NCBI GenBank assembly: GCA_014799925.1
Contig: JAAVHC010000076.1
Span: forward strand, 1-35,552
From: Oscillibacter sp.
Lineage (GTDB): Bacteria > Bacillota > Clostridia > Oscillospirales > Oscillospiraceae
Direction of reading: 5' to 3'
DNA length: 35,552 nt
This document shows, piece after piece, positions 1-12,000 of this stretch. The position numbers and the translations under genes are program-made. Positions within the stretch are counted from its first letter, which is position 1. Each line of letters opens with the position of its first letter. The notes beneath the pieces were generated by a model that was not told where the DNA came from, ran no database searches, and worked only from the letters and a program-made list of their open reading frames with translations.

Positions 1-986
1 AGGATGATCTGGCCCTCGGTGATATACCCGGTCAGGTCGGGGATGGGGTGGGTCTTGTCGTCCTCGGGCATGGTCAGGATGGGGATCATGGTGATGGACC
101 CCTCCTTGCCCAGCTGACGGCCGGCGCGCTCATAAAGGGTGGCCAGGTCGGTGTACAGGTAGCCGGGATAGCCGCGCCGTCCGGGAACTTCCTTCTTGGC
201 GGCGGAGACCTCACGGAGAGCCTCGGCGTAGTTGGTGATATCGGTCAGAATGACCAGCACGTGCATCCCCTTGTCAAAGGCCAGATACTCGGCGGCGGTC
301 AGGGCCATACGAGGCGTGGAAATACGCTCGACGGCGGGGTCGTTGGCCAGGTTGGTGAAGAGCACGGTACGGTCAATGGCGCCCGTGCGCTTAAACTCGT
401 TGACGAAGTACTCGGACTCCTCGAAGGTGATGCCGATGGCGGCGAACACCACGGCGAAGTTGCTCTCGCCGCCCAGCACTTTGGCCTGACGGGCGATCTG
501 CGCCGCCAGCTGGGCGTGGGGCAGGCCGGAGCCGGAGAAGATGGGCAGCTTCTGACCGCGGACCAGGGTGTTCAGACCGTCGATGGTGCTGATACCGGTC
601 TGGATGAACTCGTTGGGGTAGTCACGGGCAGCCGGGTTCATGGGCTGGCCGTTGATGTCCCGGTTGGCCTCCGGCAGGATGGCGGGACCGCCGTCAATGG
701 GCTGGCCCATGCCGTTGAAAACGCGGCCCAGCATGTCGCCGGACACCGCCAGCTCCAGGGGGTGGCCCAGGAAGCGGATCTTGGAGTCCCGCAGATTGAT
801 GCCGGCGGAGGACTCAAACAGCTGAACCACAGCCTTGTCGCCGTTGACCTCCAGCACCTTGCAGCGGCGGATACTGCCGTCGGCCAGCTCGATCTCGGCC
901 AGCTCGTCGAAGGTGACGCCGTCAACCTTCTCCACCACCATCAGAGGGCCGGAAATCTCGTGTATGGTACGGTATTCCTTCATCAT
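1..986 (-). CDS. atpB: V-type ATP synthase subunit B (3' end outside window)
   Basis: Non-catalytic nucleotide-binding B subunit of the A3B3 head of a V/A-type ATPase, a peripheral membrane complex on the cytoplasmic face. About 328 residues are visible, from [16 protein letters not shown] onward; the C-terminus lies beyond position 1. Family motifs seen include [19 protein letters not shown] and [12 protein letters not shown], in the place where the catalytic A subunit has its P-loop, and [17 protein letters not shown]. The start at 986 overlaps the atpA stop as ATGA, the usual sign of translational coupling. A D subunit would be expected next, outside the window. Confidence 0.97.
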   Translation of the reverse strand, partial: MMKEYRTIHEISGPLMVVEKVDGVTFDELAEIELADGSIRRCKVLEVNGDKAVVQLFESSAGINLRDSKIRFLGHPLELAVSGDMLGRVFNGMGQPIDGGPAILPEANRDINGQPMNPAARDYPNEFIQTGISTIDGLNTLVRGQKLPIFSGSGLPHAQLAAQIARQAKVLGGESNFAVVFAAIGITFEESEYFVNEFKRTGAIDRTVLFTNLANDPAVERISTPRMALTAAEYLAFDKGMHVLVILTDITNYAEALREVSAAKKEVPGRRGYPGYLYTDLATLYERAGRQLGKEGSITMIPILTMPEDDKTHPIPDLTGYITEGQII

Positions 987-2764
987 AAGTCAGCACCCGC
1001 TTTCTCTACGATCTCGGCGATCTCCCGCTCCATCTCCTCGGTGATGGCGGCGTACTCCTTCACGTACTTGTCGACCTCCACGAACTTGGCGCGGCCGATC
1101 TTCTCCTTGGCGGGGATCTCCAGCATGGGGGCCAGAGGTGCGCCCTTGCCGATGGCGTCCCGGGCCAGCCTGTCGAAGTCCAGGATCATGGCCAGCATCC
1201 GCATCTGCCGGTCGTGGCTGGAGAAGCTGTCCACATCCATGAAGGCGTTCTGCTGGAGGAAGTCCTCGCGGACCATTTTTGCGGTCTCCAGAGTGAGCTG
1301 ATCGTTGGGGCTCAGGGAGTCCTTACCAACCAGCTGGACGATCTCGTTGAGGCTGTCCTCCTCCTGGAGGATGCTCATGGCCTTGCCGCGGTTGATCATG
1401 AAAGCGGGGCCATAGTGCTCGTCAAACCAGGGCTTCATGTTGTCCAGATAGTTGGAGTAGGAGTTCAGCCAGTTGATGGCGGGGAAGTGACGGCGGTACG
1501 CCAGAGAGGAATCCAGGGACCAGAACACCTTGACGATGCGCATGGTGCCCTGGCTCACGGGCTCACTGAGGTCGCCGCCCGGAGGCGACACAGCGCCGAT
1601 GGCGGTCAGGGAACCGGTGCGGTCCTCGCTGCCCACGCACTGCACCACGCCGGCGCGCTCATAGAACTGGGCCAGACGGGAGGCCAGGTAGGCGGGGTAG
1701 CCCTCCTCGCCGGGCATCTCCTCCAGACGTCCGGACATCTCACGCAGAGCCTCGGCCCAGCGGGAGGTGGAGTCGGCGATGACGGCCACGGCGTAGCCCA
1801 TGTCGCGGAAGTACTCCGCGATGGTGATGCCGGTATACACGGACGCCTCACGGGCGGCCACGGGCATATCGGAGGTGTTGGCGATCAGCACGGTACGCTT
1901 CATCAGCGTTTCGCCCGTACGGGGGTCCACCAGCTCGGGGAACTCACGCAGAACGTCGGTCATCTCGTTGCCGCGCTCGCCGCAGCCCACGTAAACCACG
2001 ATGTCCACGTCGGACCACTTTGCCATGGCGTGCTGCACCACAGTCTTGCCGGAGCCGAAGGGGCCGGGCACGGCGGCGGTGCCGCCCTTGGCGATGGGGA
2101 ACATGGTGTCGATGATCCGCTGGCCGGACTGGAGGGGGGCCACCGGGTTGTATTTCCGCTTATAGGGACGGCCCACGCGGACAGGCCACTTCTGGACCAT
2201 GGTCAGCTCCCTGACCTCGCCCTTGTCGGTCCTGACCTTGGCAATCACCTCGTCAACAATGTAATCGCCGGGCTTGATGGTCCACTCCACGGTGCCGGAG
2301 ACGCCGTTGGGAACCATGATCTTGTGGAGCACAACCTCGGTCTCGGGCACAGTGCCCAGAATGTCGCCGGCCACCACCTTGTCGCCCACCTTGGCGACGG
2401 GGGTGTAGGCCCACTTCTTCTCACGGGTGAGAGCGGGGACCTCCACGCCGCGGGCCAGGTTGTTGGAATGGGTCTGCCTGACGATCTCCTCCAGCGGGCG
2501 CTGGATGCCGTCGTAGATGTTCTCAATGATGCCGGGGCCCAGCTCAACGCTCAGGGGAGCGCCGGTGGTGACCACAGCCGCGCCGGGGCCAAGGCCCGAG
2601 GTCTCCTCATAGACCTGGATGGAGGCCCGGTCGCCGGTCATGTTCAGGATTTCTCCGATCAGCCGCTGCTCGCCGACGCGGACCACGTCGGCCATGTTGG
2701 CGTCGGCCATGCCGTCAGCCACCACCAGCGGGCCGGAGACTTTGATGATTTTTCCTTGACTCAT
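983..2764 (-). CDS. atpA: V-type ATP synthase catalytic subunit A
   Basis: Catalytic A subunit, 593 residues, the usual length. It hydrolyses or makes ATP in the A3B3 head. The Walker A motif GPFGSGKT is at residues 234-241, followed by the conserved [14 protein letters not shown] segment and [12 protein letters not shown]; the non-homologous bulge typical of A subunits lies before the P-loop. I chose the ATG at 2764 ([14 protein letters not shown]), which matches the family N-terminus and has an AAGGAAGG-like site upstream. An in-frame upstream extension to 2827 translates repeat DNA and is unlikely to be real. It overlaps atpB by 4 bases. Unusually, 623 bp of hairpin-rich DNA separate it from atpF. 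Confidence 0.97.
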   Translation of the reverse strand: MSQGKIIKVSGPLVVADGMADANMADVVRVGEQRLIGEILNMTGDRASIQVYEETSGLGPGAAVVTTGAPLSVELGPGIIENIYDGIQRPLEEIVRQTHSNNLARGVEVPALTREKKWAYTPVAKVGDKVVAGDILGTVPETEVVLHKIMVPNGVSGTVEWTIKPGDYIVDEVIAKVRTDKGEVRELTMVQKWPVRVGRPYKRKYNPVAPLQSGQRIIDTMFPIAKGGTAAVPGPFGSGKTVVQHAMAKWSDVDIVVYVGCGERGNEMTDVLREFPELVDPRTGETLMKRTVLIANTSDMPVAAREASVYTGITIAEYFRDMGYAVAVIADSTSRWAEALREMSGRLEEMPGEEGYPAYLASRLAQFYERAGVVQCVGSEDRTGSLTAIGAVSPPGGDLSEPVSQGTMRIVKVFWSLDSSLAYRRHFPAINWLNSYSNYLDNMKPWFDEHYGPAFMINRGKAMSILQEEDSLNEIVQLVGKDSLSPNDQLTLETAKMVREDFLQQNAFMDVDSFSSHDRQMRMLAMILDFDRLARDAIGKGAPLAPMLEIPAKEKIGRAKFVEVDKYVKEYAAITEEMEREIAEIVEKAGADL

Positions 2765-3387
2765 TGCTTCACTGCCTTCCTTTACAAAATTAAAGGCTAT
2801 TTGCGGTCTTGCCGCTTTCAGCGGCAAGGAGAGTTGTTTCTGTTCGATAGCCCGTGGCCTGCGCGGCCCCGGACCCCGCGCCTACTTTTTGTGTGAACAA
2901 AAAGTAGGCAAAAAATCACTTAAACCCGTGGGGCGGCCATAGGCCGCCTTAGGGCTGGGGCCGCTTTCAGCGGCCTAACGCCTACGGTTTAAGAATCCCT
3001 GATTTATTACGGGGGTTATTTGTTTGGCGCCCGTGGCACAGCCTGGTTTTGTCTACCGTACTGCCGTCCGCTTCGCTCATCTTCCGCATCTGTTTCAGGA
3101 CGTTATCCTGGCCCCTACCGTATTACGCGGGGGAGCTCCCGGCGATGGTGAGCAGTCCGACCAGAAGCGGCTTAGCCCCTCTGTCCTCCGTTAGAACCCG
3201 TGGGTAGACGCAGAAGTCCGGCGCACCAACGAAGGTATTGGGGTAGAACTAAACCAGACATCGTCGGAGCGCGAATAAACAAAACATGGGGGATTCTCAA
3301 GGGGTTCCGACCCCTTGAGCGTGCTTTTGGTACTTTTCCCACGAGGGAAAAGTACATACCGCTCCCGCCCCGGCAGGGGCGGAACGA
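2765..3387. other. Non-coding insertion between atpF and atpA, rich in hairpins
   Basis: A 623-bp gap inside an otherwise tightly packed operon. Visible inverted repeats: 2807-2827, 2884-2908, 2920-2992 (compound, listed separately), 3296-3319, 3331-3354 and 3365-3382. The middle (about 3021-3290) has no strong hairpins and no convincing gene. Short open frames cross it on both strands but lack ribosome sites and family motifs. It reads like several small mobile or palindromic elements stacked together. I see no terminator with a long U-run facing the ATPase direction, so read-through to atpA-atpB is possible. Confidence 0.7.
2920..2992. repeat. Compound palindromic element, copy A
   Basis: The ends pair with each other (TTAAACCCGT at 2920-2929 against ACGGTTTAA at 2984-2992, one base bulged). 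Inside lie two hairpins: GGCGGCC/GGCCGCC (2932-2948) and GGCCGC/GCGGCC with a TTTCA loop (2958-2974), separated by TTAGGGCT. The arrangement CCGTGGG, hairpin, TTAG, hairpin, ACGG recurs at 22136-22196. Confidence 0.7.
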
Positions 3388-3696
3388 TCACCCGATGTCC
3401 GCGCCCACGGCGCGCTCAATGGCGCTCTGGAGCGCCTGCGCTCCCAGACCCAGGCTTCCGCCCTTGCCGGGGATCAGGATCACGGCCGGCGTAACAGAAG
3501 TCTTATATCTGCTGATATCCGCGCGGATCGACTGAGCCAGCTGCTCGGTGACATAGATGATGGCGTAGTCCTCCCTGGCCAGCTTGTGGAGCGCCTGACG
3601 GCCTTCCTCTACCCCCTCTACGGGGAAGATATCCAGCCCCAGGGCCTTGAAGCCCAGCACGCTGTCCCGGTCGCCCAAAACCGCGATCTTATACAT
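3388..3696 (-). CDS. atpF: V-type ATP synthase subunit F
   Basis: Small F subunit of the central rotor stalk (NtpG in Enterococcus naming), 102 residues. The protein opens MYKIAVLGDRDSVLGFKALG, the family's Rossmann-like first strand and glycine loop. It continues with YAIIYVTEQLAQSI and ends with the helix that follows IPGKGGSLGLGAQAL. The start at 3696 overlaps the atpC stop by 8 bases (ATGTATAA), with GAGG just upstream. A longer frame upstream to 3783 only translates atpC out of frame. It is followed by 623 bp of non-coding repeats before atpA. Confidence 0.93.
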   Translation of the reverse strand: MYKIAVLGDRDSVLGFKALGLDIFPVEGVEEGRQALHKLAREDYAIIYVTEQLAQSIRADISRYKTSVTPAVILIPGKGGSLGLGAQALQSAIERAVGADIG

Positions 3697-4690
3697 ACGC
3701 CTCACGCAGCCTTTCCCGGATGGTATCGCCGCTGATGCCCGCCATGCGGCCGGACATGATGATGCGAACCGCCGTAAACTCAATCTCCTTGGCCGCCAGA
3801 TAGCTGATGACCGCCTCCACGCCGAAGGGCACGCTCTTGGCCCTGGCCGCCACGGCTGTCACCGCGTCGTCGCACGCCTTTTCAAAGGCCGTGAGACTGC
3901 CGCCGTTCACCGCCGCCGTGCCCAGTTCCGCGGCCTGCCGCAGATTGCCGGAGCGGTACAGGTCCTCCAGATTGCCGCCCAGGGCGGCGGCCTGGATGCT
4001 GTCGGGACGGATTGTGCCTCCCTCCACCAGCACCCGCCGGAGCATGTCCGCCCCCTTCTTCATGCGAAGGGTGCGCACCGCGCTGCGGAGGTTGGCGGAA
4101 TCGATGGTGGCCTGCACATAGCTGACCAGGAAGCCGCTGCCCGTGTCCCGGGCCGCGGAAAGCATCTCCGCGTAGTAGGCCCGGTCCAGCAGGAAGTCCG
4201 CCAGCTGGGGATCGCCGGAGGCGCTGAGCACCTCCACCGCTTCTCCGGCGGCCTGGCGCAGAGCCGGGGGCAGGACGCCGTAGTCCCCCTCCCATACTGC
4301 CCGGCGCATCTCCTCGGCGCTCACCCGTCCCGCGTCCAGCAGAAGCCGGTCATAGCCGTCCGCGCCGGTGGCGCGGGCCTTGATGAGGGCCTTGAGGTTG
4401 TGATAATCATACTTGACCTTGAACACGTCCACCACCGCCTTGTCGGGAACGAAGCGGTAGAGATCCTGGAACAGCTTCTCCTGCTCCTGAGCCAGAACGG
4501 CGCCCAGCTCCCGCTGGCTGGAGGCGTCAAACTCGCCGTAACCGATTTCGCTGAGCACCTTGGCCGCCTCCGCCGCCGTGGGCGCGTCGATCATGCGCTC
4601 CATCCGCGCGGCGGTGAGCAGGTCCCGCTCCCGGCTGTGCAGGTAGGTGGAAATGAACAGATAGTCGGTGTCTTTCATTTTCTTTGCCAA
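3689..4690 (-). CDS. atpC: V-type ATP synthase subunit C
   Basis: C subunit (yeast Vma6/NtpC type), the socket that joins the central stalk to the membrane K ring. About 333 all-alpha residues; the N-terminal KDTDYLFISTYLHSRERDLL fits the family. The start is uncertain. AGGAGG at 4697-4702 abuts an ATG at 4696, too close to serve it, but sits 6 bases before a TTG at 4690, which I prefer. ATG codons at 4717 and 4678 are alternatives. It lies between atpE (45 bp upstream) and atpF (8-base overlap). Confidence 0.93.
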   Translation of the reverse strand: MAKKMKDTDYLFISTYLHSRERDLLTAARMERMIDAPTAAEAAKVLSEIGYGEFDASSQRELGAVLAQEQEKLFQDLYRFVPDKAVVDVFKVKYDYHNLKALIKARATGADGYDRLLLDAGRVSAEEMRRAVWEGDYGVLPPALRQAAGEAVEVLSASGDPQLADFLLDRAYYAEMLSAARDTGSGFLVSYVQATIDSANLRSAVRTLRMKKGADMLRRVLVEGGTIRPDSIQAAALGGNLEDLYRSGNLRQAAELGTAAVNGGSLTAFEKACDDAVTAVAARAKSVPFGVEAVISYLAAKEIEFTAVRIIMSGRMAGISGDTIRERLREAYV

Positions 4691-4735
4691 AGCCATCCTC
4701 CTTTCTTGCCCTTGCATGCATTGGATTGGCTTTGC

Positions 4736-5323
4736 TTAAGAGAAGAGAATTCCGGCCACCTGGGCCGCCATCTCCTCCCGGAGCACCCGAAGCTGGGTCT
4801 CAAAGGCGCAGTTGACCTCCACGTTGCCGTCCCGCAGGGTCAGGCCGCCGGCCATCTCCCGGGTCTCCCCGGACAGGGTCAGGGCCGCGCCCTTTTTGAG
4901 GGCGTTGGCCTTCTCGACCACCTGCGCGCCCACCCGCTTGAGGTCCCTGGCGTTCAGGAGGATCTCCTCCTTGCCGGTCCTGGAGGCCTTCACGGCCATC
5001 CTGGCCAGAAGCTGGGCGTACTCGCCGTCGGGAAGGGCCAGCAGCTCCTTCTGGGCCTTGTCAAAGGCCTCGTTCAGGCAGGCCTGCTTGACGGCCAGCA
5101 GCTGCTTTTTCGCGTCCATCTGGGCGGCGCTCTCCAGCCGTTCGGCCTGGCGCTTGGCGGCCTCCCGGCCCTCGGCCTCGGCGGCCCTGGCCTGAGCCGC
5201 GGCCTGGACCTTGTACTGCTCGCGGATGGCGGCGGCCTTCTCCTCCGCCTCGCGGAGAATCGCGGCTGCCTCCGCCTTCGCGTCGGTTTCGATGCGGGCG
5301 GTGATTTTTTCAATTCCGTTCAT
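4736..5323 (-). CDS. atpE: V-type ATP synthase subunit E
   Basis: Peripheral stalk (stator) subunit E, 195 residues. The N-terminal ~85 residues are an Ala/Glu/Lys/Arg-rich coiled coil (for example AEAAAILREAEEKAAAIREQ). The globular C-terminal half ends with AGGLTLRDGNVEVNCAFETQ, the family's typical GGhhhhxxGxhxhdxxhxxh pattern. It pairs with the subunit at 7797-8111 to form the EG-type stator. An AAGGGGAT ribosome site precedes ATG 5323. It sits 27 bp downstream of atpK. Confidence 0.94.
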   Translation of the reverse strand: MNGIEKITARIETDAKAEAAAILREAEEKAAAIREQYKVQAAAQARAAEAEGREAAKRQAERLESAAQMDAKKQLLAVKQACLNEAFDKAQKELLALPDGEYAQLLARMAVKASRTGKEEILLNARDLKRVGAQVVEKANALKKGAALTLSGETREMAGGLTLRDGNVEVNCAFETQLRVLREEMAAQVAGILFS

Positions 5324-5350
5324 ATCGAATCCCCTTTTCCTGCGGGATAA

Positions 5351-7796
<2,446 letters not shown>

Positions 7797-8111
7797 TTAG
7801 TTTCCAACCACCCTTCCTAAGATCGCCTGCGTCGCTTTGCCCATGCGCGAGCCGGCCTCCTTTTTCAGTGCTTCGCAGTCCCGCTCCGCCTGGGCAAGGA
7901 TCTCCTCCCGCCGCTTGGCGGCGGCGGCCTCCGCCTTTTCCATCTCGGCGGCGGCGGCCTTGGCGGCCTGTTCCTTCCCCTGCTGCAGCAGGGCGCGTCC
8001 CTCACGCTCGGCTTCGGCGGCCAGTTTCTGGGCGCGGGATCTGGCGTCGGCTCTGGCCTGGTCCATCTCCTCCTCCACTGAGCGGATCCTGGTTATGGCT
8101 TCCAGTGACAT
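7797..8111 (-). CDS. atpH: V-type ATP synthase subunit G/H (peripheral stalk)
   Basis: Small stator subunit (NtpF/AtpH type), 104 residues, almost entirely coiled coil: long runs of Ala, Glu, Lys and Arg with heptad spacing (AEAEREGRALLQQGKEQAAK). It pairs with subunit E in the peripheral stalk. First gene of the operon, with an AAAAGGGGTGA ribosome site before ATG 8111. Identity rests on position (first in an ntpFIKECGAB order), length and composition more than on specific residues. Confidence 0.88.
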   Translation of the reverse strand: MSLEAITRIRSVEEEMDQARADARSRAQKLAAEAEREGRALLQQGKEQAAKAAAAEMEKAEAAAAKRREEILAQAERDCEALKKEAGSRMGKATQAILGRVVGN

Positions 8112-8224
8112 TGTCTCACCCCTTTTCTACCGGTCTGATCGAAAATGTTTTTGCGCGCTGCGTCACTGCCGGCGGGGCGGAAAATCCCCCTCCCCCGACT
8201 CTGACGACAGCATGGGTATTGAAT

Positions 8225-8233
8225 AGTATAGCA
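8225..8233 (-). promoter_or_regulatory. Probable promoter of the V-ATPase operon (extended -10)
   Basis: On the minus strand TGCTATACT gives an extended -10 (TGn plus TATACT), about 110 bp before the first ATPase start. No good -35 lies 17 bp upstream (TGGTAT). A TTGACA does occur further upstream, but 30 bases from the -10, which is too far. Extended -10 promoters can work with a weak -35. Confidence 0.4.
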
Positions 8234-8481
8234 CAAACCCCCGGACAATACCAGCGATTTTGTCAAGATTTCCACAATTCGGCAAAATCATACAGAATCT
8301 CACCCGCCGCGCCCTCGGTTTTGTTGGATATATCAATCTTCCTCCCGCCGCAGTTTGTCTGGTCCCTTCATCAGAATGTTTCCTTCTCTGCCGCGCGAAA
8401 ATCCAGGAATTGCAGGGGATTGAAGGACGACAGCAAAGTCCTTTTTGCTGCTCCTTCTTTACGGGAAAAAGTAATGCGGCG
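8234..8481. other. Gene-free stretch
   Basis: Between the ATPase promoter and the terminator at 8482. Open frames cross it on both strands but have no ribosome sites or recognisable domains. One weak hairpin (AAGGAC/GTCCTT, about 8425-8446) is visible. Nothing else can be supported. Confidence 0.5.
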
Positions 8482-8518
8482 AAAAAAGCGGGCCGCGGAC
8501 GGTTCCGTCCGCGGCCCG
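8482..8518 (-). terminator. Strong rho-independent terminator (minus strand)
   Basis: A perfect 14-bp GC-rich stem (8489-8502 with 8505-8518, loop of two bases) is followed on the minus strand by C and six T. No protein gene ends just upstream on this strand; the only obvious source of a transcript is the promoter at 8862-8890. Confidence 0.8.
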
Positions 8519-8855
8519 AAAAATCCATTTTTCCTCCCGCCGCCGTTCCCTGTCAGCCTGCGGGAGCGCGCCCTGCGGCGGCAAAGGAGTGCGGAATGCC
8601 GCTGTCTGCGTGCCGCTGCCGGGCGGGGATTTACGAAAAGGTTGGGTTGTTGTAAAGGGGGGATTTGCAGGAATGCGCAAGCCGCTGTCAGCCGCTTTTG
8701 ATGGAAATTTGCTGGAAGCACTTGCAATTCCTGTCAAAATGCAGTAGAATGAGGATGAAAACATGAATTGCGGCAGGCCGCAGGGCGGTACCAACACCCT
8801 GCGGCCCTGTACGAGTGACAGCACCACTCAGCACAGCAATCTAGGATTGCACCAC
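8482..8855 (-). ncRNA. Candidate structured non-coding RNA, about 370 nt
   Basis: Bounded by a near-consensus promoter (8862-8890) and a strong terminator (8482-8518), both on the minus strand. The 5' third folds into three hairpins: GCAATC/GATTGC (8836-8850), GAGTG/CACTC (8813-8829) and a 10-bp stem GGCCGCAGGG/CCCTGCGGCC (8776-8806). No open frame in the interval has a ribosome site and a plausible protein. I do not recognise the family: SRP RNA hallmarks (GGAAGCAGC) are missing, and I see no 6S-like long open duplex. It could instead be a terminated leader of the V-ATPase operon. Confidence 0.45.
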
Positions 8856-8861
8856 GCGGTC

Positions 8862-8890
8862 ATTATAGCAGTTCCCGTACTTATTTGCAA
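8862..8890 (-). promoter_or_regulatory. Near-consensus housekeeping promoter (minus strand)
   Basis: TTGCAA (8885-8890), a 17-bp spacer, then TATAAT (8862-8867). The predicted start is near 8855. It is the best promoter in the window and points away from the LRR gene, toward the hairpin region and the ATPase operon. Confidence 0.7.
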
Positions 8891-8979
8891 GCGGGAGCTT
8901 TGATTGTCGTGCGTTCGCATGAAAATAAGCGGTGTTGAGGGAAGGAACTCGACATCGCTTTTTGTGTTTTCGGTGACGG

Positions 8980-9023
8980 CCCGGGGCGGGGGAGCTTATT
9001 CCTTCCCTTCCCCCCGCCCCGGG
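8980..9023 (+). other. GC-rich hairpin in the leader of the LRR-lipase gene
   Basis: A perfect 13-bp stem (CCCGGGGCGGGGG at 8980-8992 with its complement at 9011-9023) around an 18-base loop, ending about 27 bp before the AGGAGG ribosome site of the gene at 9069. There is no U-run, so it is not a classic terminator. It could stabilise the mRNA or restrain ribosome entry. Confidence 0.55.
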
Positions 9024-9068
9024 TGCGGTACGCCGATGACCATTTATATTTTAGGAGGTACGGGAAAA

Positions 9069-12000
9069 ATGCGAAAACGATTACTTGCGACCCTGTTGGC
9101 GCTGTGTATGACGCTGACGCTGCTGCCGGGGAGGGCCTGGGCAACGGAGGGAGTCGAGGACAAGTCCGAATCATATGACACAGCGGAAATGCAGCCAGAT
9201 GATTTGACTGCTCCCTCAGAAGATGCCGAAGGGGAGTCAGATGGTGAACCGGCGATCGATGAAGTGGCAGATACGGATGACATCATACCGTTGGCCGATA
9301 CTCCAACCTATGGAACCTACGGAAGTTTGTCATATGCGATCAAAGATGGAGCAGTTACGATCACAGACTGCAAACACGATGCTGAGAGCGTCAGTATTCC
9401 TCCGTCAATTGATGGTTTTCCGGTTACCTCTATTGGGGATGACGCATTCGATCTTTGTAGCAATCTGATAAGTGTGTCGATTCCAAATTCCATCACGTCT
9501 ATTGGAGCATGGGCATTTAATAGTTGCACAGGTTTGACAAATATAGCCATTCCGAATTCCGTCACAACTATTGGAAGCGGGGCATTCAATAGCTGTGTTG
9601 GTTTGACAGATGTCACTATTCCGGATTCCGTCACTTATATTGGTTATGCTGCGTTTGCACATTGCAGCGGACTAACGAAAGTGATCGTCCCAAACTCTGT
9701 TACGAGTCTGTATAAAGTCGGTAATCTATTAGGGGTATTTGCGGATTGTATCGGTTTAACAACTGCTGGTCCGATTGGCGGAGGGTATTCCTATGAATTT
9801 GGCTGGACCGAAAGTATCCCTGCTAGTGCATTTGCCGATTGCAATTCCTTGATTAGCGTTACAATTCCAGATGGAATCACCACCCTTGGATATGGCGCAT
9901 TTGAAAATTGTGACAAATTGGAAAAGCTGACCGTCCCTGCATCCCTTGACTCTATTTCAACCGACGCATTTGTGGGATGCACCAGTCTAACGACTGCCGG
10001 TCCGATTGGCGGAGGGTATTCCTATGAATTTGGATGGAGCGAAAGCATCCCTGATAACGCTTTCAGAAATTGCGGTAACCTGACGCGGGTAACAATGCCA
10101 AATTCTATCACTGCAATTGGGGAGTCCGTATTCTATGAATGTAGTAGCCTTGCAGAGATGGACATACCAGGGAGCGTTACTCAGATTGGAAAGTCCGCAT
10201 TCAGTAGATGCACTGATTTAACTAACGTAACTATTCCTTATGGCGTTACGCAAATTATGAGCCACACATTTAGTGGATGCTCTAACCTGGCAAACGTAAC
10301 TATCCCTGCCTCTGTCATTTCTATTGGGGATTCGGCGTTCCGCGACTGTGCTAATCTGACGAGCATAAACATTCCGTCCTCTGTCAAGGCTATTTCCAGT
10401 TATGCATTCTCTGGATGTGAAAACCTTTCAAAATTGGTGGTTCCATCTTCTGTGGAAAGTTTTGGAACATATGGCGATCCTTCCGGTCCGTTTTCTTCGG
10501 GTCATTCCAACAGCTTAAGTACTGCGGGACCAATCGGAGGCGAATATGATTTTGAATTTGGTTGGACAAGAGAAATTCCGGATTATGCTTTTGATGGCTG
10601 CCAAAATCTAACAAGCATAATTATCCCTGATACGATTGTCTCCATCGGTAGCAGAGCATTTTCAAACTGTGGCAGTTTGTTGGGTATAACTATTCCCGCT
10701 CCTGTCTGCCTGATTGGACATAACGCATTTGACAACAGTCCCTCCTTGAAAAGCATCGAAGTAAATACAGAGAATCGATATTTCAGCTCTCAGGATGGCG
10801 TCTTATACAACAACGATAAAACACAGCTGATTCGTTATCCTGAAGGAAAAACTGAGCCGTTTTATGAAGTTTTGGATTCCGTTACCACTATCGGCTCAGG
10901 AGCGTTCCGTATTTGTGTCAACCTGACCAGCATCGCCATTCCCGACAGCGTTACCGACATAGGGATTTGGGCTTTCGATGGTTGCAGCAGCCTGAGTGAT
11001 GTTTATTACGCCGGAAGTGAAGCCCAATGGAAAGAGATTTCAATTGGAGATTATAACACTGATCTGACTAGCGCCACCATCCACTACAACAGCAGCGGAC
11101 CGGGTACGGGCGGCATTGAGGAGGATCCCGCGCCGGATAAGCCGGATCATCCGGATCAGCCTGTACAAGACACCGATGACAGCGTCACGCCGCATACAAT
11201 TGCTTTTTATTCAGGGATCTCTCAAAAATCGGTGCCAATTGACATTGAGTGGGGATGGCGACTGTTGCTCTACGGGTATTCGTCATGGTATGAGAACAGC
11301 CTGGCGGTAGCGGGATTGGCTTTGTCCGGAGCGGCGGAATATTGGGACGTAAGTGCAGAATGGACTCTGCGGAACTTGGGATTCAATACGGTAGCCTCCT
11401 ACAATTACGATAAAAACTTGTTTGATTGGTACCATCCAGGTGTGACATTGGGATACCAGAAAATCATCTGTGGTGGAGAAACGAGACATATGTTTGCCGT
11501 TGTGGTTCGAGGTTCAACGGACCCAGAGGACTGGATTTCCGATTCCTTTGCCGATGGCTTTTATCAAAGTGGAATTAGTGTATATGCCCAGTTGCAGGAC
11601 TTTATCGAACAAGAATGCGGCTTAACCTACAATGAAATTAAAAACAATTCAAGATTTTTCGTTACAGGGCACAGTCTTGGTGGCGCTGCCGCTAATGTTG
11701 CAGCACAATTTTTGAATATCAGTTATGGCAGGGACAATGTCTTCGCATATACATTTGCTTCGCCGAAAAACGTTAGTGATAAATCTGAGACTGAACTGCG
11801 TGCTGAAAATAATATCTTTAATATTCTAAATTCAGAAGACTGGATTACAACAAATTGGCACCCGGGTAATACGGGCCGATATGGGCAAGATATGCAGTTT
11901 TCGCGGATTAGCAGTATTCCTTGGGGGTTTAACACGCATTTCCAGACACTAACCGGAAAAAAGTTTAACAATGACAGTGCGCATGCGATAGAGGTCTATA

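Noticed and set aside
2764-2827. N-terminal extension of AtpA to 2827
   Set aside because: The extra 21 residues translate part of an intergenic hairpin; the family start and a ribosome site support 2764.
3200-3535. 111-codon open frame running from the ATPase gap into atpF
   Set aside because: It crosses hairpins and the antisense of atpF, with no ribosome site or recognisable domain.
7868-8701. 277-codon plus-strand frame before the LRR gene
   Set aside because: It starts inside the antisense of the ATPase stalk gene, runs through a terminator stem, and has no ribosome site or domain.
8776-8806. T-box-like string AGGGTGTTGGTACCGC on the minus strand
   Set aside because: It has two extra bases in the conserved core, lacks the internal A2 helix, sits only ~50-80 nt from the presumed start with no Stem I, and precedes no amino acid or tRNA-synthetase gene.
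8482-8855. SRP RNA or 6S RNA
   Set aside because: No GGAAGCAGC tetraloop region for SRP RNA and no long central-bubble duplex for 6S RNA could be drawn.
9480-10980. CRISPR-like regular spacing
   Set aside because: The periodic signal of about 69 bp comes from in-frame leucine-rich repeat codons that vary in sequence; there are no identical direct repeats with unique spacers.
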